Source of the DNA: Ursus arctos | Lineage: Eukaryota; Chordata; Mammalia; Carnivora; Ursidae | DNA length: 64,000 nt | Direction of reading: 5' to 3' | Assembly (NCBI RefSeq): GCF_023065955.2 | Contig: NW_026622863.1 | Coordinates: 45,180,177-45,244,176 of the forward strand | Shown: one piece after another, positions 1 to 23,600 of the stretch | How positions within the stretch are numbered: the stretch's first letter is position 1 | How the letters are laid out: every line of letters begins with the position of its first letter | Translations under genes and position numbers: made by a program | The notes under the pieces: generated by a model | Database searches by the model: none | The model's input: only the letters and a program-made list of their open reading frames with translations | What the model was told of the DNA's origin: nothing

Positions 1-689
1 TATGCCGGCCTCCAGACCACGGTCTGCATTTATTAGGCTCATGCTGGTAGTGGGGGCCGTGAGCGTCTCATAGACACTAAAGTTTGAGAAGCGTTGCTCT
101 AATGGAAATATCCCTTCTCTCCTCTTGGCCTTTGGAGGTTTATCAGTCTGGAATACCTTCCTTGCCTCTTCCTGATTGGTCTCATCCCTCAGGTCTCAAC
201 TCTTGATGCCTCTTCCTCCAGGAAGCTCTCCCTGACCCCCTAGGCTGGCCCAGGCTCCTCCTCGGGGCTCCCACAGTCTCCTGTGCTCCCCCATTCCAGC
301 CCTGACCACTCTGGGTTCTTGCTGTTTATCCCCATCCTAGTCTGTGAGCTCCGTGAAGGCGGAGACTGGGTTGATTAGTCACTGGGTTGGTATTGCCCAG
401 AACAGGGCTGGGCACAGGGGGGTGTCAGAGAATGTTGGAATTGATGAGTAAATGAGTAGAAGACCCATGCCAAGTAGCCAATCTCAACAAATTAATGAGA
501 TATATGCCTTAGGTAGGTGGGTAGAAAGGATGGGCAACAGATGTTCCTGGGGAGAGAGCTGCCCCCCAAGGAGGAGCCGGCCAGGGAGGTATGCTAGTGT
601 AAGGCTGAATACCAAGGCCGGGGACAGCCTGGGGTGTGGGGAAGGGGCAGGATGGCCACTGTGGGCCAACAGGGGCTAGTCAGGGTTTG

Positions 690-1120
690 GGAGCATGGGC
701 TCTGGACCTAGGCTCCCTGAGTCTGAATCCCAGGTCTGCTGTGACCTGGGCCAAGTGACTTCACTTCTCTGAGCTCCAGGAACTTCAGCTGTAAAGTGGG
801 ACTAAAAATGGTCCCAACACAGGGCGTCTAGGTGGTTCAGTGTGTTAAGTGTCTGCCTTCAGCTCAGGTCATGATCTCAGGGTCCTGGGATCCAGCGCCA
901 CATTGGGATCCCTGCTCAGCAGGGAGTCTGCTTCCCCCTCGCCCCTCCCCCCACTCGTGTGTGCTCTCTCTCTCTCAAATAAATAAATACAATTTTTAAA
1001 AAGTGCTTAAAAATAGTCCTGACCCCATACAGTTACTCTATGGTTTAGATCAGTTACCATGGACAGCAACCTAAAACAGTACCTGACATCATATTAAGGG
1101 CTTTTTATTTATTAGCTATT
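690..1120 (+). repeat. MIR element interrupted by a CAN-SINE
   Basis: The 690-805 part has the MIR core pattern (gctctggacc ... tgaatcccaggtctgctgtgacc ... caagtgacttcacttctctgagc). The sequence resumes after the SINE at about 1004 with a typical MIR 3' half (cagtacctgacatcatatta). The younger SINE therefore landed inside an older MIR. Confidence 0.6.
822..1003 (+). mobile_element. CAN-SINE (tRNA-Lys type)
   Basis: Head 'gggcgtctaggtggttcag', body with 'gctcaggtcatgatctcagg', CT repeat and A-rich tail. Imperfect target-site duplication taaaaatggtcc / taaaaatagtcc on the two sides. It is antisense to COQ8B. Confidence 0.85.
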
Positions 1121-1234
1121 ACTACTGCTATTATTTACAATTTCTTAATTCCAGATACTATATATCTCCTTCTCACCCTCACCTCAGGATCAGGATTGAG
1201 GCCCTTCAAAGCCCCCAGGGGTGGAGGGACTCAC

Positions 1235-13483
<12,249 letters not shown>

Positions 13484-13656
13484 TGCCTGGGGGAGAATGG
13501 GAGGGATTACTCGGGTAGGAGTTGGCACTGACCTCTCTGCTCTGCCCTTGTCTTTGCTAAGCCCTCACATTCCTCTGTGTCCACCCTAAGATTCCCACCC
13601 ACCAAAGACTTCCTTTCCTGTTAATAGTTCCCCAGTTTCTCCTGGCTCCCTCTCTG

Positions 13657-13900
13657 GTTGCTAGGAACCCAGAGCTCTTCCTGCGCACCTCCCAAAACCC
13701 ACTTTCGCCCTGTCCCACTCCCCATCGTTGCTAGGGTCCTCCCCCGTTGCTAGACACCCACAGATCCTCCAGGGCTACCTCTTTACTCCTCTGAGCCCCC
13801 CTCGTTGCTAGGCACCGCCTTCCTCTCTGTTGCTAGGCACCCACAATTGCCTCTCCCCCCCCCCCGGCCGGTTACTGGGCACCTCCCCCCGTTGCTAAGC
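13657..13900. repeat. Seven dispersed GTTGCTAGG-like motifs near the COQ8B 5' end
   Basis: Copies start at 13657, 13727, 13746, 13804, 13829, 13871 (GTTACTGGG) and 13891 (GTTGCTAAG), often followed by CACC. The segment is C-rich, lies just upstream of the first coding exon, and reads as a decayed tandem array. On the minus strand each motif is CCTAGCAAC, which resembles an RFX-type X-box half-site (RGYAAC). Confidence 0.75.
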
Positions 13901-14110
13901 ACCCACTGTTCCCAGGATCCGGGTCCGCTACATGCGGGAACCTCTTGCGCTTCCGGAGTCTCTGCACGCCCGCCCCCTCCGGTCAGCTAGCCAATGGCAG
14001 AGCAGCAGCTCACTGACTGGCGCGTAGCACGCCCCGCTGTGCGTGAGGGGCGGCACTGGGGGCGGAGCCTAAGGGTGGGCGTTGGGGCCTGCTGGGATTG
14101 TTGGGGCACC
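13900..14110 (-). promoter_or_regulatory. Probable COQ8B promoter region
   Basis: A CpG-rich patch 0.4-0.6 kb upstream of the COQ8B start, containing CCAAT (about 13991), a GGGCGGAGCC GC-box (about 14060) and no TATA box. A first non-coding exon is expected because the coding exon has an acceptor at 13487-13488. I could not place the upstream donor confidently. Confidence 0.55.
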
Positions 14111-15695
14111 GCGGGGGCAGCGCGGGGGCTGCACACGTGCCCTTTTATGCCCTTCCACGCACCTCACTGTGGCGTATGCGCGGCAGACCTTTCTTTTCCC
14201 CACACCGTCTTTTTTGCGAACATCCGCAAAAACTCCCCATCTCTTCTCTGCACGAATATCTTGCCAACCTGCTTATTTTTACCCCCAGCGGACTGGACGT
14301 CTCTCCTTTGAACACACATCTTCCCAGCAAACATGTCCCTTGCACTGGGACCCCCTCCACTTTGCATATCCACCTTCTGCTTCAAACACCCACATCCCTG
14401 CATCCAGCTTATTCCTTTGCACATATAACCCCCCTTGCCTTGCTTGTCAACTGTCTCCTCATACTCTCAACTCTCCCGTACACATAAACCTCCTCACACT
14501 CAGCCCCTTGCACACTGGGCCCCTGTTCTCTCATACTGCCTGCTCTCTCTCTCTGCTCCCCGCCCACCTGCGAGATGGTGTGAGTGGGAGCCCTCCGTTT
14601 CCTGTAGGCCTGACATTTCCCAGAACACACTCAGCCAAGATTCCCACTGCTGAGTCAGGAGCCCTGGCATCCCAGAAAACCAGCTCCCAGCCCATCTGGG
14701 TGTGTGTTTGGGGGGCGGGGGGAGGGCAGGCAGGCTTAAAGCCTGCTCCCCCCACAACAGGCTGACTCACCCCTCCTCACAGTCTGGAATAGAAGCAGCT
14801 GGCTGGGGCATCTTTCCCACCACTGGGAGAAGGAGGGATGTGACGCTTTCCTCACGTAACCTCCCCCCACCCCAACTGTCTAACCCCTTTTGTTGGAACC
14901 AGACCTCCCTGTCTCTGTCCCTGTGCTATGACCTCAGAAGAGCCCCAACTCTCTGGATTTCATCTTCCCAGCCTGTATGATTTGTTAGGGGGCTCCTGCT
15001 ATGATTTCTCACCGGTCTGTGAAGAGATGATTCACTTTAGAGCCCTGGGTCTGTGCCCAATGCCCCACTCCCACATGACTCAACTTCAGGACAAAACACC
15101 CCCTGTCACCCTCCAGACGTAAGGGTCTGACTCAGGAGCTGGGTGACAGCTCACCCTTGGGGGCAAAAATATATAAAAAGCACCTATGACAATAATTAAC
15201 CCTACAGGACTGTGGCTGATAGTGCCAAGCCCGGTGCTACATGCTTTCCCTTTATGAGGTCATGTCAAAGGCTACAAGCAAAGGCTAGAGGCTGGCAGAT
15301 TTCTGAGCCTCAGTGTTCCATCTGTAAAATGGGGCTGTGGATCCTGTCTTGCTCCGTGTTAGAGAAAGAGATGCAGTGAAATAGTGTCTGTAATGAGCTT
15401 GGCGCAAGACCTGGTACAGAACAAGAGTTCTATTACATGAGAGAAATTTCTTATGGAAAAGTCATTCTTTCCAAATTTCCTACTAAGCACTTATCATATG
15501 CTTTTCTAGGCTTTTCTAGGGGACACAACAAGGGGTAATCCAGACAAAAATATTTACTCTCTTGGTGCTTGCTTCCAATGAGGGGCAAAATAAACGAAAA
15601 AAATAAGTATATTTAATAAGGTGACATATGTTAAAGAGAAAAATAAACCAGGGAAGGGGGCAAGGAGTAGAGAGATTTTGAGTTTAAATAGATTT

Positions 15696-15890
15696 TTTAA
15701 AAAAGATTTTATTTATTTATATGACAGAGAGAGAAACAGCCAGTGAGAGAGGGAACACAAGCAGGGGGAGTGGGAGAGGAAGAAGCAGGCTCCCAGTGGA
15801 GGAGCCTGATGTGGGGCTCAATCCCAGGACTCTGGGATCACGCCCTGAGCCGAAGGCAGACGCTTAACGACTGAGCCACCCAGGCGCTCC
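15696..15890 (-). mobile_element. CAN-SINE, arctoid-type variant
   Basis: Reverse complement with 'cagccagtgagagagggaac' and 'gagccacccaggcgc'. Near-perfect duplication 'agtttaaatagatttt' (left) / 'agtttaaacagatttt' (right). Confidence 0.9.
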
Positions 15891-16309
15891 AAGTTTAAAC
15901 AGATTTTGAGTGGTCAGGGAAGACCTCGCTGAGGAGGTAACGGAGGAGGTAACATTTGAATAAAGACCTGAAAGAGGCAAGGGAGGGAGCTACTGGAATA
16001 TCTGAGGGAAAAACGTTCCAAGCAGAGAGAACAACCAGTGCAAAGGCCCTGTGGTGGAAAATATCTCAGAGAAATAGCAAGGAGGCCAATGGGCGTAGTG
16101 AGTGAGAGGGAAAGACAGAGAGGAGGTCTGGGATGTAATTAGAGGCAGGTCCCTTAGGGGATAGTGAGTCACAGTGAAGACTATGGCTTTTACCCTGTGG
16201 GATAGGAATCATGGAGGGTTTTGAGCAGAGGAGGACATGATCCAATTTAGAGAAAATACTCTCAACTTCTGGCTCTTTCACTCACACCCCCAGCCTCAAA
16301 AGCAAATTA

Positions 16310-16560
16310 TATCACCCTGTAGGGACCAAAAGCCCAGACTTTAGATTAAATGGGCCTGAGTTCAAATCTACACAACTTAGATGTGTGATCTTGGACTCAC
16401 TGCTTTGTCTTTCTGTGCCTGTTTTCCTGTTTGTGCAAGGGAATGATGATGATCCCCACCTCACAAGAGTTGGGGTATAAACTGGTAAGTACAGCACCTG
16501 GCACAAAACAAGTAAACAAATGTAAATGTTGTTGCAAATTAATAAATACTCCCCTAGCGG
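16310..16560 (+). repeat. MIR element
   Basis: Layout typical of MIR: 'gggcctgagttcaaatctac', 'gtgatcttggactcactgct', then 'cagcacctggcacaaaacaa'. Confidence 0.65.
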
Positions 16561-17089
16561 TCCTGTGAGGAAATTATCCACCGCTATCCCCTTTTCACAG
16601 ATGAGAAAATAGAGGCTCAAAGGAGACAAGTCTGCAGGGAAAGAGCATCCAAGAAGTGAGTGCTGGAGCCAAGATCTGAAGCCAGGCATCCTAGCTTCAG
16701 AGTTAAGGTCCTGGCTTGCCCCTCATCTAACCTCACTTTGCCTTTAGACAAATTCTTTCACGGCTCTGGGCCTCAATATCCCTGCTAGTAAAAACGCTTG
16801 GCTCTTGTGGCATCGAACACACATTTTCTGAAACAATAATATTATGTATCTTCATTTCACAGGTGAGAAAATTGAGCCTGGGGCTGGGGCAGGAAGGAAG
16901 TTGTAAGTCACACACTGCAGGTAACACTGCTAGTTAAGTGGCAGAGGCGGGTCTTGAACTTAGGTCAGTAGGATTTCGAAGTCTTTGAAAGTCAGTCCAG
17001 GCTCTGACTGAAGAATGGGCGCGCTGCTGGACTCGTCACCGAGGATTACAGGGAGGCTAAACTGGTCACTAGAGGGTGTAGGAAGGTCG

Positions 17090-17680
17090 GATTAGTTGCG
17101 GGGGTCTAGGAATGGGCCCCACTAGCCCGCAGCCGGGACCGCGGCGGCTCACAACCAACCTGGACCAGCTTGGAGCGCTCAGAGGCCACCCCCTCCAACA
17201 GAAGCGGGCGGGATCAGGCAAGGCCCGTCCCCTCTGCGTCATGTCCGGGGCGGTGCTTCGGGGCTTTCCCGGTGGGGGGGGGGCAGAGTATCGGTTAACC
17301 CCTGCGTGGCCGGACGGGCAGGACTCCGCGGGCCGGAACCCGCGAGTCGGGGCTCCCCAGCCACACCCCTCGCGGGATTTAAAGGGGCAGGAGGGGCCGG
17401 GTCGGGTCGAAGCCCGAACCTAGGGAGCGGGCATGAGGCGCTGCCCGTGCCGAGGGAGCCTGAGCGAGGCAGAGGCCGGGGCGCTACCGGGAGCGGCCCG
17501 CATGGGGCTGGAGGCGCCGCGAGGGGGGCGGCGGCGGCAGCCGGGGCAGCAGCGACCTGGGCCGGGCGCAGGGGGCCCGGCGGGGCGGCCGGACGGGAGC
17601 GGGCCCCGGGCCCGGACCGAGGGGTCCAGCCTCCACATCGAGCCCGAGAGGGTCGGCCTCGGGCCTGAGCCGGGGACAGA
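17090..17680 (+). promoter_or_regulatory. ITPKC CpG-island promoter and 5' UTR
   Basis: Very GC- and CpG-rich, spanning the start codon at 17433 and the first part of exon 1. No TATA box at a usual distance. The transcription start cannot be fixed from sequence alone. Confidence 0.65.
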
Positions 17681-20600
17681 CGGACAGGCTGAGCCTAAAG
17701 CAGCTGGTCTCGGAGCAGAGACAGAGCGGCCCGGCCAAAAGACGGAGCCACACATATCCAGCCTCCGGACATGTCCAGAGAGGAGCAGCCACTGGTCAGA
17801 ACTGGAGACAGCCGGTCCCTGTACGGAAACTGGGACAGATGGCTTTTGGACTGGTCCACACAGGTCTGACCTCCAGTCTCAGCCAGAGAGGGCCAGCCTC
17901 TGGACGCAGCCGGGAGTTGATGGGCCCTGGACGGAGGTAGAGATACATGGGTCACAGACTCAACCAGAGAGGGCCAAGACCTTGGCTGATAACCTCCGGA
18001 CCCATAAGAACAGGTCCAGCCTCCGGACTCAACCAGAGGGGGCCGGTCCCTCAACAGAGCCAAGTGCTGATGGCTCCTGGAAAGAATTGTACACTGATGG
18101 CTCCCAGATACAACAGGATACTAAAACATCCTGGAAACAGGTTGGCACTGATGGTTTCCCAACACAGCAAGATACTGTTGGCTCCTGGACACGGCCTGGC
18201 ACTGATGGTCCCCAGATACAAGATACTCATGGACCGCAGACAGAACCTGGGACAGACTGTTTTTTGGGGGAGTCCAAGCAGGATGGCCTATTAGAGGAAC
18301 CAGAACCTGGGAAGTTGGGGCCTCCTCTGTACTCTCACCTGGAGTGTAATCCCCTGACCCCTGTGCCCCGCCTCATCATCACTCCTGAAACACCTGAGCC
18401 TGAGGCTCAGCCGATGGGACCCCCCTCCCGGGCTGAGGGGGGCAGTGGCGGCTTCTCCTCTGCCTCCTCTTTCGACGAGTCTGAGGATGATGTGGTGGCC
18501 GGGGGCGGAGGTGCCAGCGACCCCGAGGACAGGTCTGGGGTGAGTGGGAACCATCCTTCCCTTGAGCCACATCCCCCCAGACCCCTTATTCCATCCCCTC
18601 AGACCCTTTATCCCATCCCCCTGCCTTTGCTTTGAGAAGTTTTCTAGCAGCCACCAACAGTTTCATCTCCGGGTACCTCTTCCATCTGTCGACCTCCTCC
18701 CTCTGACAGCCAGGTTACCAGCCCACTCCAGGCACCCTCCTAATCCTTTCCTTTTCTCCTCCCCGACTGCCTCCAGTCCTGGGGTCTAAAATGGACAGCC
18801 ACTGGCCGACTTCATGGTGCCCAGGAACTCCTGAAATTGTGTAATTGTGTGCGTCTGTGTGTGTATACACATATATTTTTGCAGCAGGCATGTTTGACTT
18901 CTGTCGGATCTTCTAGGAAGTATGTAACCTCAAAATCTGAAGAGCTCTAGTAGAGGAGAACAGAAAGGGTGCACTTTTTACCCCAAATTATTTAGTCTAG
19001 ATTCCTGTGGCTGTTTTAAGGGGTCATGAACCTTCACCACCTTTTAGCCATTCACTTTTGTAGGGATTGAGCCCCCCAGCTTTTATCAGATTCTTGAAGG
19101 GCTGTGTGAGCCCAAAATGCTAAGGACCCCCAGCGTAGCCAGGGACCTTCTGGTCTCCCCGTTGCCCCCCCAGCTCCCCACGGAGCCCCCTGCAGACTCT
19201 TGTTTACATCCTCTACCCTCACCCCCAGCTTGGGTGCGGTTCTTCCCTGGTGAATCAGGAGGGCTGGGCAGGGCAGGTTCAGGGAGGGTCAGCACCGAGG
19301 CAGGTGTGAGAGCCGCCAGTGGGTTGGCCTGCTGGGTCCTTCCGTTCTCGTGGGGCCTCTGGCTGGAGTCTGCCCTGAGTCCCCCTCACCCCACAGGCCT
19401 CCCTTAGGAACGTGCTCACACATGTGGCTACAGGTAGAGACAGAGCTGCCTCAACCTGCCTGGAGCTGACCCTCTGGTCCTTCTGCCTTAGCTGTTCCCT
19501 CCACCTACTCTCACATTCTTGGCATCTCAGAACAGCTGATCTGGAAGGGGATGGGGAAAAAATAGCTAGCGCTCACTTATGCCCAGCTCTGTACAAGCTC
19601 CTTGCTCATATTAACTCACTTAATCCTCATGGCAGCCCTGTGAGGTAGCTAGTATTACTATTCCCATTTTATAGATGAGGAAACTGAGGCCCAGACAGGC
19701 CGTGGCACTTGTCCAAGGTCACACACTTTGGAAGACACAGCTGGGATTCATACCCTTGGAATACCAGGCACGTTTCTAAGTGTCGTGTGTGTGTTAACCC
19801 CGAATCCTCATAACATCACTATGAGATTGGGATTATTATTATGTCCATTTTATAGAGGAGGAAACCGGTTTAGAGAGGTTTGGCCACTTGCTTAGGATCG
19901 GTCAAGCCTGGTCGGCGCCAGGATTCTTTTTTTTTTTTTTTTTAAGATTTTATTTATTTATTCGACAGAGAGAGAGACAGCCAGCGAGAGAGGGAACACA
20001 AGCAGGGGGAGTGGGAGAGGAAGAAGCAGGCTCACAGCGGAGGAGCCTGATGTGGGGCTCGATCCCATAACGCCGGGATCACGCCCTGAGCCGAAGGCAG
20101 ACGCCCAACCGCTGTGCCACCCAGGCGCCCCAGGCAGCGCCAGGATTCTAACTCAGTTCTGGCTGAGTTTAAAACCCAGTTATTTGAACCTCTGGGGTGT
20201 ATGGGTGGATCTGTCCCTCACTTGTTTCCTCCCAGACCACCCTGTGTCCAGTTTTTCTTCATCCTTTCAGAATCTGCCTCCAAGACCCACTTGTGATCAA
20301 CTTTGGAAACTTCCCTGCTTTCAGCGCCTTCCGTGGCTCCCCAGGGCCCTCTAGATAGCGATCAGAAGTTCAGTCCTGTGTTCAGAGCTTCCTGTCTCCA
20401 GACTGCTTCCCATGCTCAGCTTCCCTGCTCCCCTCCTGACCCCCCTCTATTGCCACGAAGCCCAAGGACACACCATCCTGCTTCCCCTCGTTGCTCAAGC
20501 TGCTCTCACTGCCCAGAAAACAAACCCTTCCTTCCTTCTCGCTTCATTTTGAAATCCCATCCGACCTTAAAGTCCCACTACTTTCTTCCTTTCCTTCCTA

Positions 20601-23600
20601 TTTCCCTTCCTTCGCACATCCATCCTGTCCTCCTCATCAGACAACCAACAGCCTGAGCCTCTATTATGTGTCCAGCCCTGTGTTGGTTTTGCTGGGGACA
20701 CAGCAGTGATTGAGACATTGCATTGCCCTCATGGGGCTCCCAGGCCAGTGGAGAAGACAGACCCATCACCATACAGAGAGGTCAGGGCTGGGATGATGGG
20801 GGAAACCGAGTGTTGTAGAAGACCACTGGGGGTGGGTGGTGTGATTGGCCGCACCTGGGGTATCAGAGAGGGCTTCCTGGAGGAGGGGGCATGGGAGAGG
20901 AGACCAACGTGAAACGATCTAAGAAAGCCCGGATTAACCGTCAGGTCTAAGAAAGAGACAAGATACTGAATCTGCTTAATGATAAAAAAAAAAAAAAAAA
21001 GACCGTTAAATTAAACTTCTTCAAGCAACGTTTTTGGGCAGCTATTGTGTGCGAGTCATGGGCTGGGGACACAGTTGTAACCATGATAATCCCAATCCCT
21101 GCCTTCAGACTTCATAGTCCAGCAGGGGTATAGCATGTAAGCCCAGGGCTGTGGGTTCTGAGTTGGAACCCCAGCACTGTGCTGTGTGACTTAGGCAAGT
21201 GACTTCATCTCTCTGAGCCTCTGTTTCCTCTGTAACACAGAGGCAGCAGTCCTCCTGGGGTTGTGTTTTAGGATTAAGTAGGTATGGCTCACCGAGTCTT
21301 TGTCATTGTGCCTGGAATGTCCCAGGTGCTTAGTAAACAGGAACCTTTATTAATCACCTCCTCTCCACGGCTGGCAGCTGGAGGGTGGAAGGACTGGCCT
21401 TTCCTGAATCCTGCGGTCCCAACACCCTGCCTCTGCTTGACCTTCCCACCATCACGTAGACGTCTGCTAGGTAGCTGGGCTCTGAGCAGGTGGGAGAGAA
21501 CATGGCTTTGACCCCAGGGTAGTGGGGGATGGGCCACACAGCTTCCTTCTGTGGAGAGGACCGCTTCTCCTAGTACTTGCCTCAGGGCCTGTGCCTTGGC
21601 GCAGAATGTATTCATGTGTGTGCACGCGTGCTCATGCGTGTGACTCAGACGCTGACCCGGTCTCAAGAACCTCTTGACTGAGTCAACCTGATACAAATAA
21701 ATCTTTGTTTTCAGTTTGCTGTACTGGTTTTCTATTGCTAGTTCTCTCTCTTTCTTTGTTTCTACTTATCTTTTTCTTTCCTGTCATTACTTTGTATCCG
21801 TGTCTCCCTTTCTGTCTTGCTATGCTTTCTTGGTCTTTTGGTAACCCTGTCTCTGTATTAGTCAGGCTAGGTCAGGGTTTGCTGTAGTAACAAACAGCCC
21901 CCAAACTTAGTGACTTGGAACAACACCGGATTATTTTTGTTCATACTGCACAGGGACCATGAGCCACTGGTGGGTGAGGGGGCCCTGCTCCATGCTGTCT
22001 TCACTCAGGGCCCAGACTGAGGAAGCTTTTCTTTCTCTCTCCACGCATCCCACCCCCTTTTACAGCAGGGCAAAGGACACGGAGAATCATGTACTGGCTT
22101 TCAAGCTTCTGCTCACATTTCATTGGCCAAAGCACGTCAGTAACCTAAGGTCAAGACGGCAGGGACGTCCCTGGAAGGGGGAGGGGCTGGAGCCCTTTGG
22201 GGAGCAGCTCTCATGACTGTCCCGGTCGCCATCTCTTGTGCCCTTCTCTCTGCCTCTGTCGTCACCTTGCCATCTGGCTCTGTTTCTCTTTCTGTGTGGT
22301 TCAGCCTCCACTCATCAGCTCCTGCCTCTGTCATCTTCTCCAGAAGCTCTGACTGGGTTTCAGGACAGAAGTGACATTTCCAGGTGTTTGGTGTGTGTCT
22401 GTGGAGGGGAAGACTTGGGGGCTGTTTGTGACTGTGAAAAGACCTGGCCTATTTTTACTCACTGGAGAAGGACAGAGAACAATGGACAGGCTCTTCCTCA
22501 CCTTTGCTGAGGCCTTTGGGGGATCTCGAGATAGCTGAAGTAGTGGGCTTTGCTCACCCCAGTGAGCTTGGGAGCAGCGATCGCAAGAAGCCCCCTGGCC
22601 CTGGAAAGACCCCCAGTCCACCTGGTTTCCCTCAGTGCAGCATCCTACCCCCTCCCCTCCCCAGCCTTGGCACTGACCCCACCCTGCTCTGCCCCACACA
22701 GAACAAACCCTGGAAGAAGCTGAAGACGGTTCTGAGATATTCGCCCTTCATGGTCTCCTTCCGAAAACACTACCCTTGGGTCCAGCTGTCGGGACACGCT
22801 GGTGAGAGCAGGGGTGTGTGGGACGGCAGGGGGCAGACAGGCTGGGCAGAGATGCCTGGGCTGGGGAAAGAAAGTTCTAGAGCCATTCTTTGTAGTTCAG
22901 GTTGTCCCAGCTGTCAGATGGGCTTGGGGACTGTCTCCACCTCATGAGGCTGTTATGAGAAGTGCATGGGCCTGGGCCGGGCCATCCATACATCAGGGCT
23001 GAGGGCTGTTCCCTGTGGTCTCAGCACCAGGGGGACGGGGAGCAAATCCTCAACCCTGGGGAAAACGTGGTCCTGGGCTCAAATCCTCATTCTGCGCTTT
23101 ATATATGGGGGTCCTGGGCCAGTTACTTTCTCTCCCTGGGCCTTGGTTTTCTCACCTGTAATACGAAGATAATCATACCTCCCTTGCGGGCTTAACTGAA
23201 GGGTTAAAATCAAAATGTGTATGAACGGGGCACCCGGTTGGCTCAGTCGGTAGAGCACGCGACCCTTAATGTCTGGGTTGTGAGTTCAAGCCCACATTAG
23301 GTGTGGAGCCTGCTTAAAATAAAAAGAAAATAAAATATTTTAAAAATTAATGATAAACCAAAATCTCTACGAAGATTGAAACACAGGCCCCTCAGAAATG
23401 GAAATAATCATTCCTTGTTCTCTCCTCATGTCCAGAGTATTACAGGCCCTCAATAAACGGCAGCTGTAACGGTTTTCCGCAGGCCCGAGCGTGACGTCTG
23501 TGGCACGTGCTAGTACAATGCCCAGCACGTAGCAGTTTCTGTAAAGGGCCAGACAGTAAACATCCGAGGTTTTGTGGGCCGTATGGTCTCTGTCGCAGCT

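Larger units (their letters stand above)
1..1234 (-). other. COQ8B intron, 3' side of the window
   Basis: No exon is visible here. The two terminal COQ8B coding exons expected from the human gene are not in this stretch, so they lie left of position 1. The contents are an old MIR split by a CAN-SINE (separate entries) and unremarkable unique sequence. Confidence 0.7.
14111..17090. other. Intergenic COQ8B-ITPKC, no gene seen
   Basis: No coding signal on either strand; the open frames lack known motifs and splice context. Contains pyrimidine-rich unique sequence (14.2-15.1 kb), a CAN-SINE and MIR-like sequence (for example 'tcacagatgagaaaatagag' at about 16600). Confidence 0.7.

Noticed and set aside
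13657..13900. Spaced repeats that might suggest a CRISPR-like array
   Set aside because: Only 9-bp motifs with irregular spacing in a mammalian promoter region; no direct-repeat/spacer structure.
14082..14765. 227-aa plus-strand ORF in the COQ8B-ITPKC gap
   Set aside because: Pyrimidine-rich, low-complexity translation, no splice partners, no known motif; probably chance.
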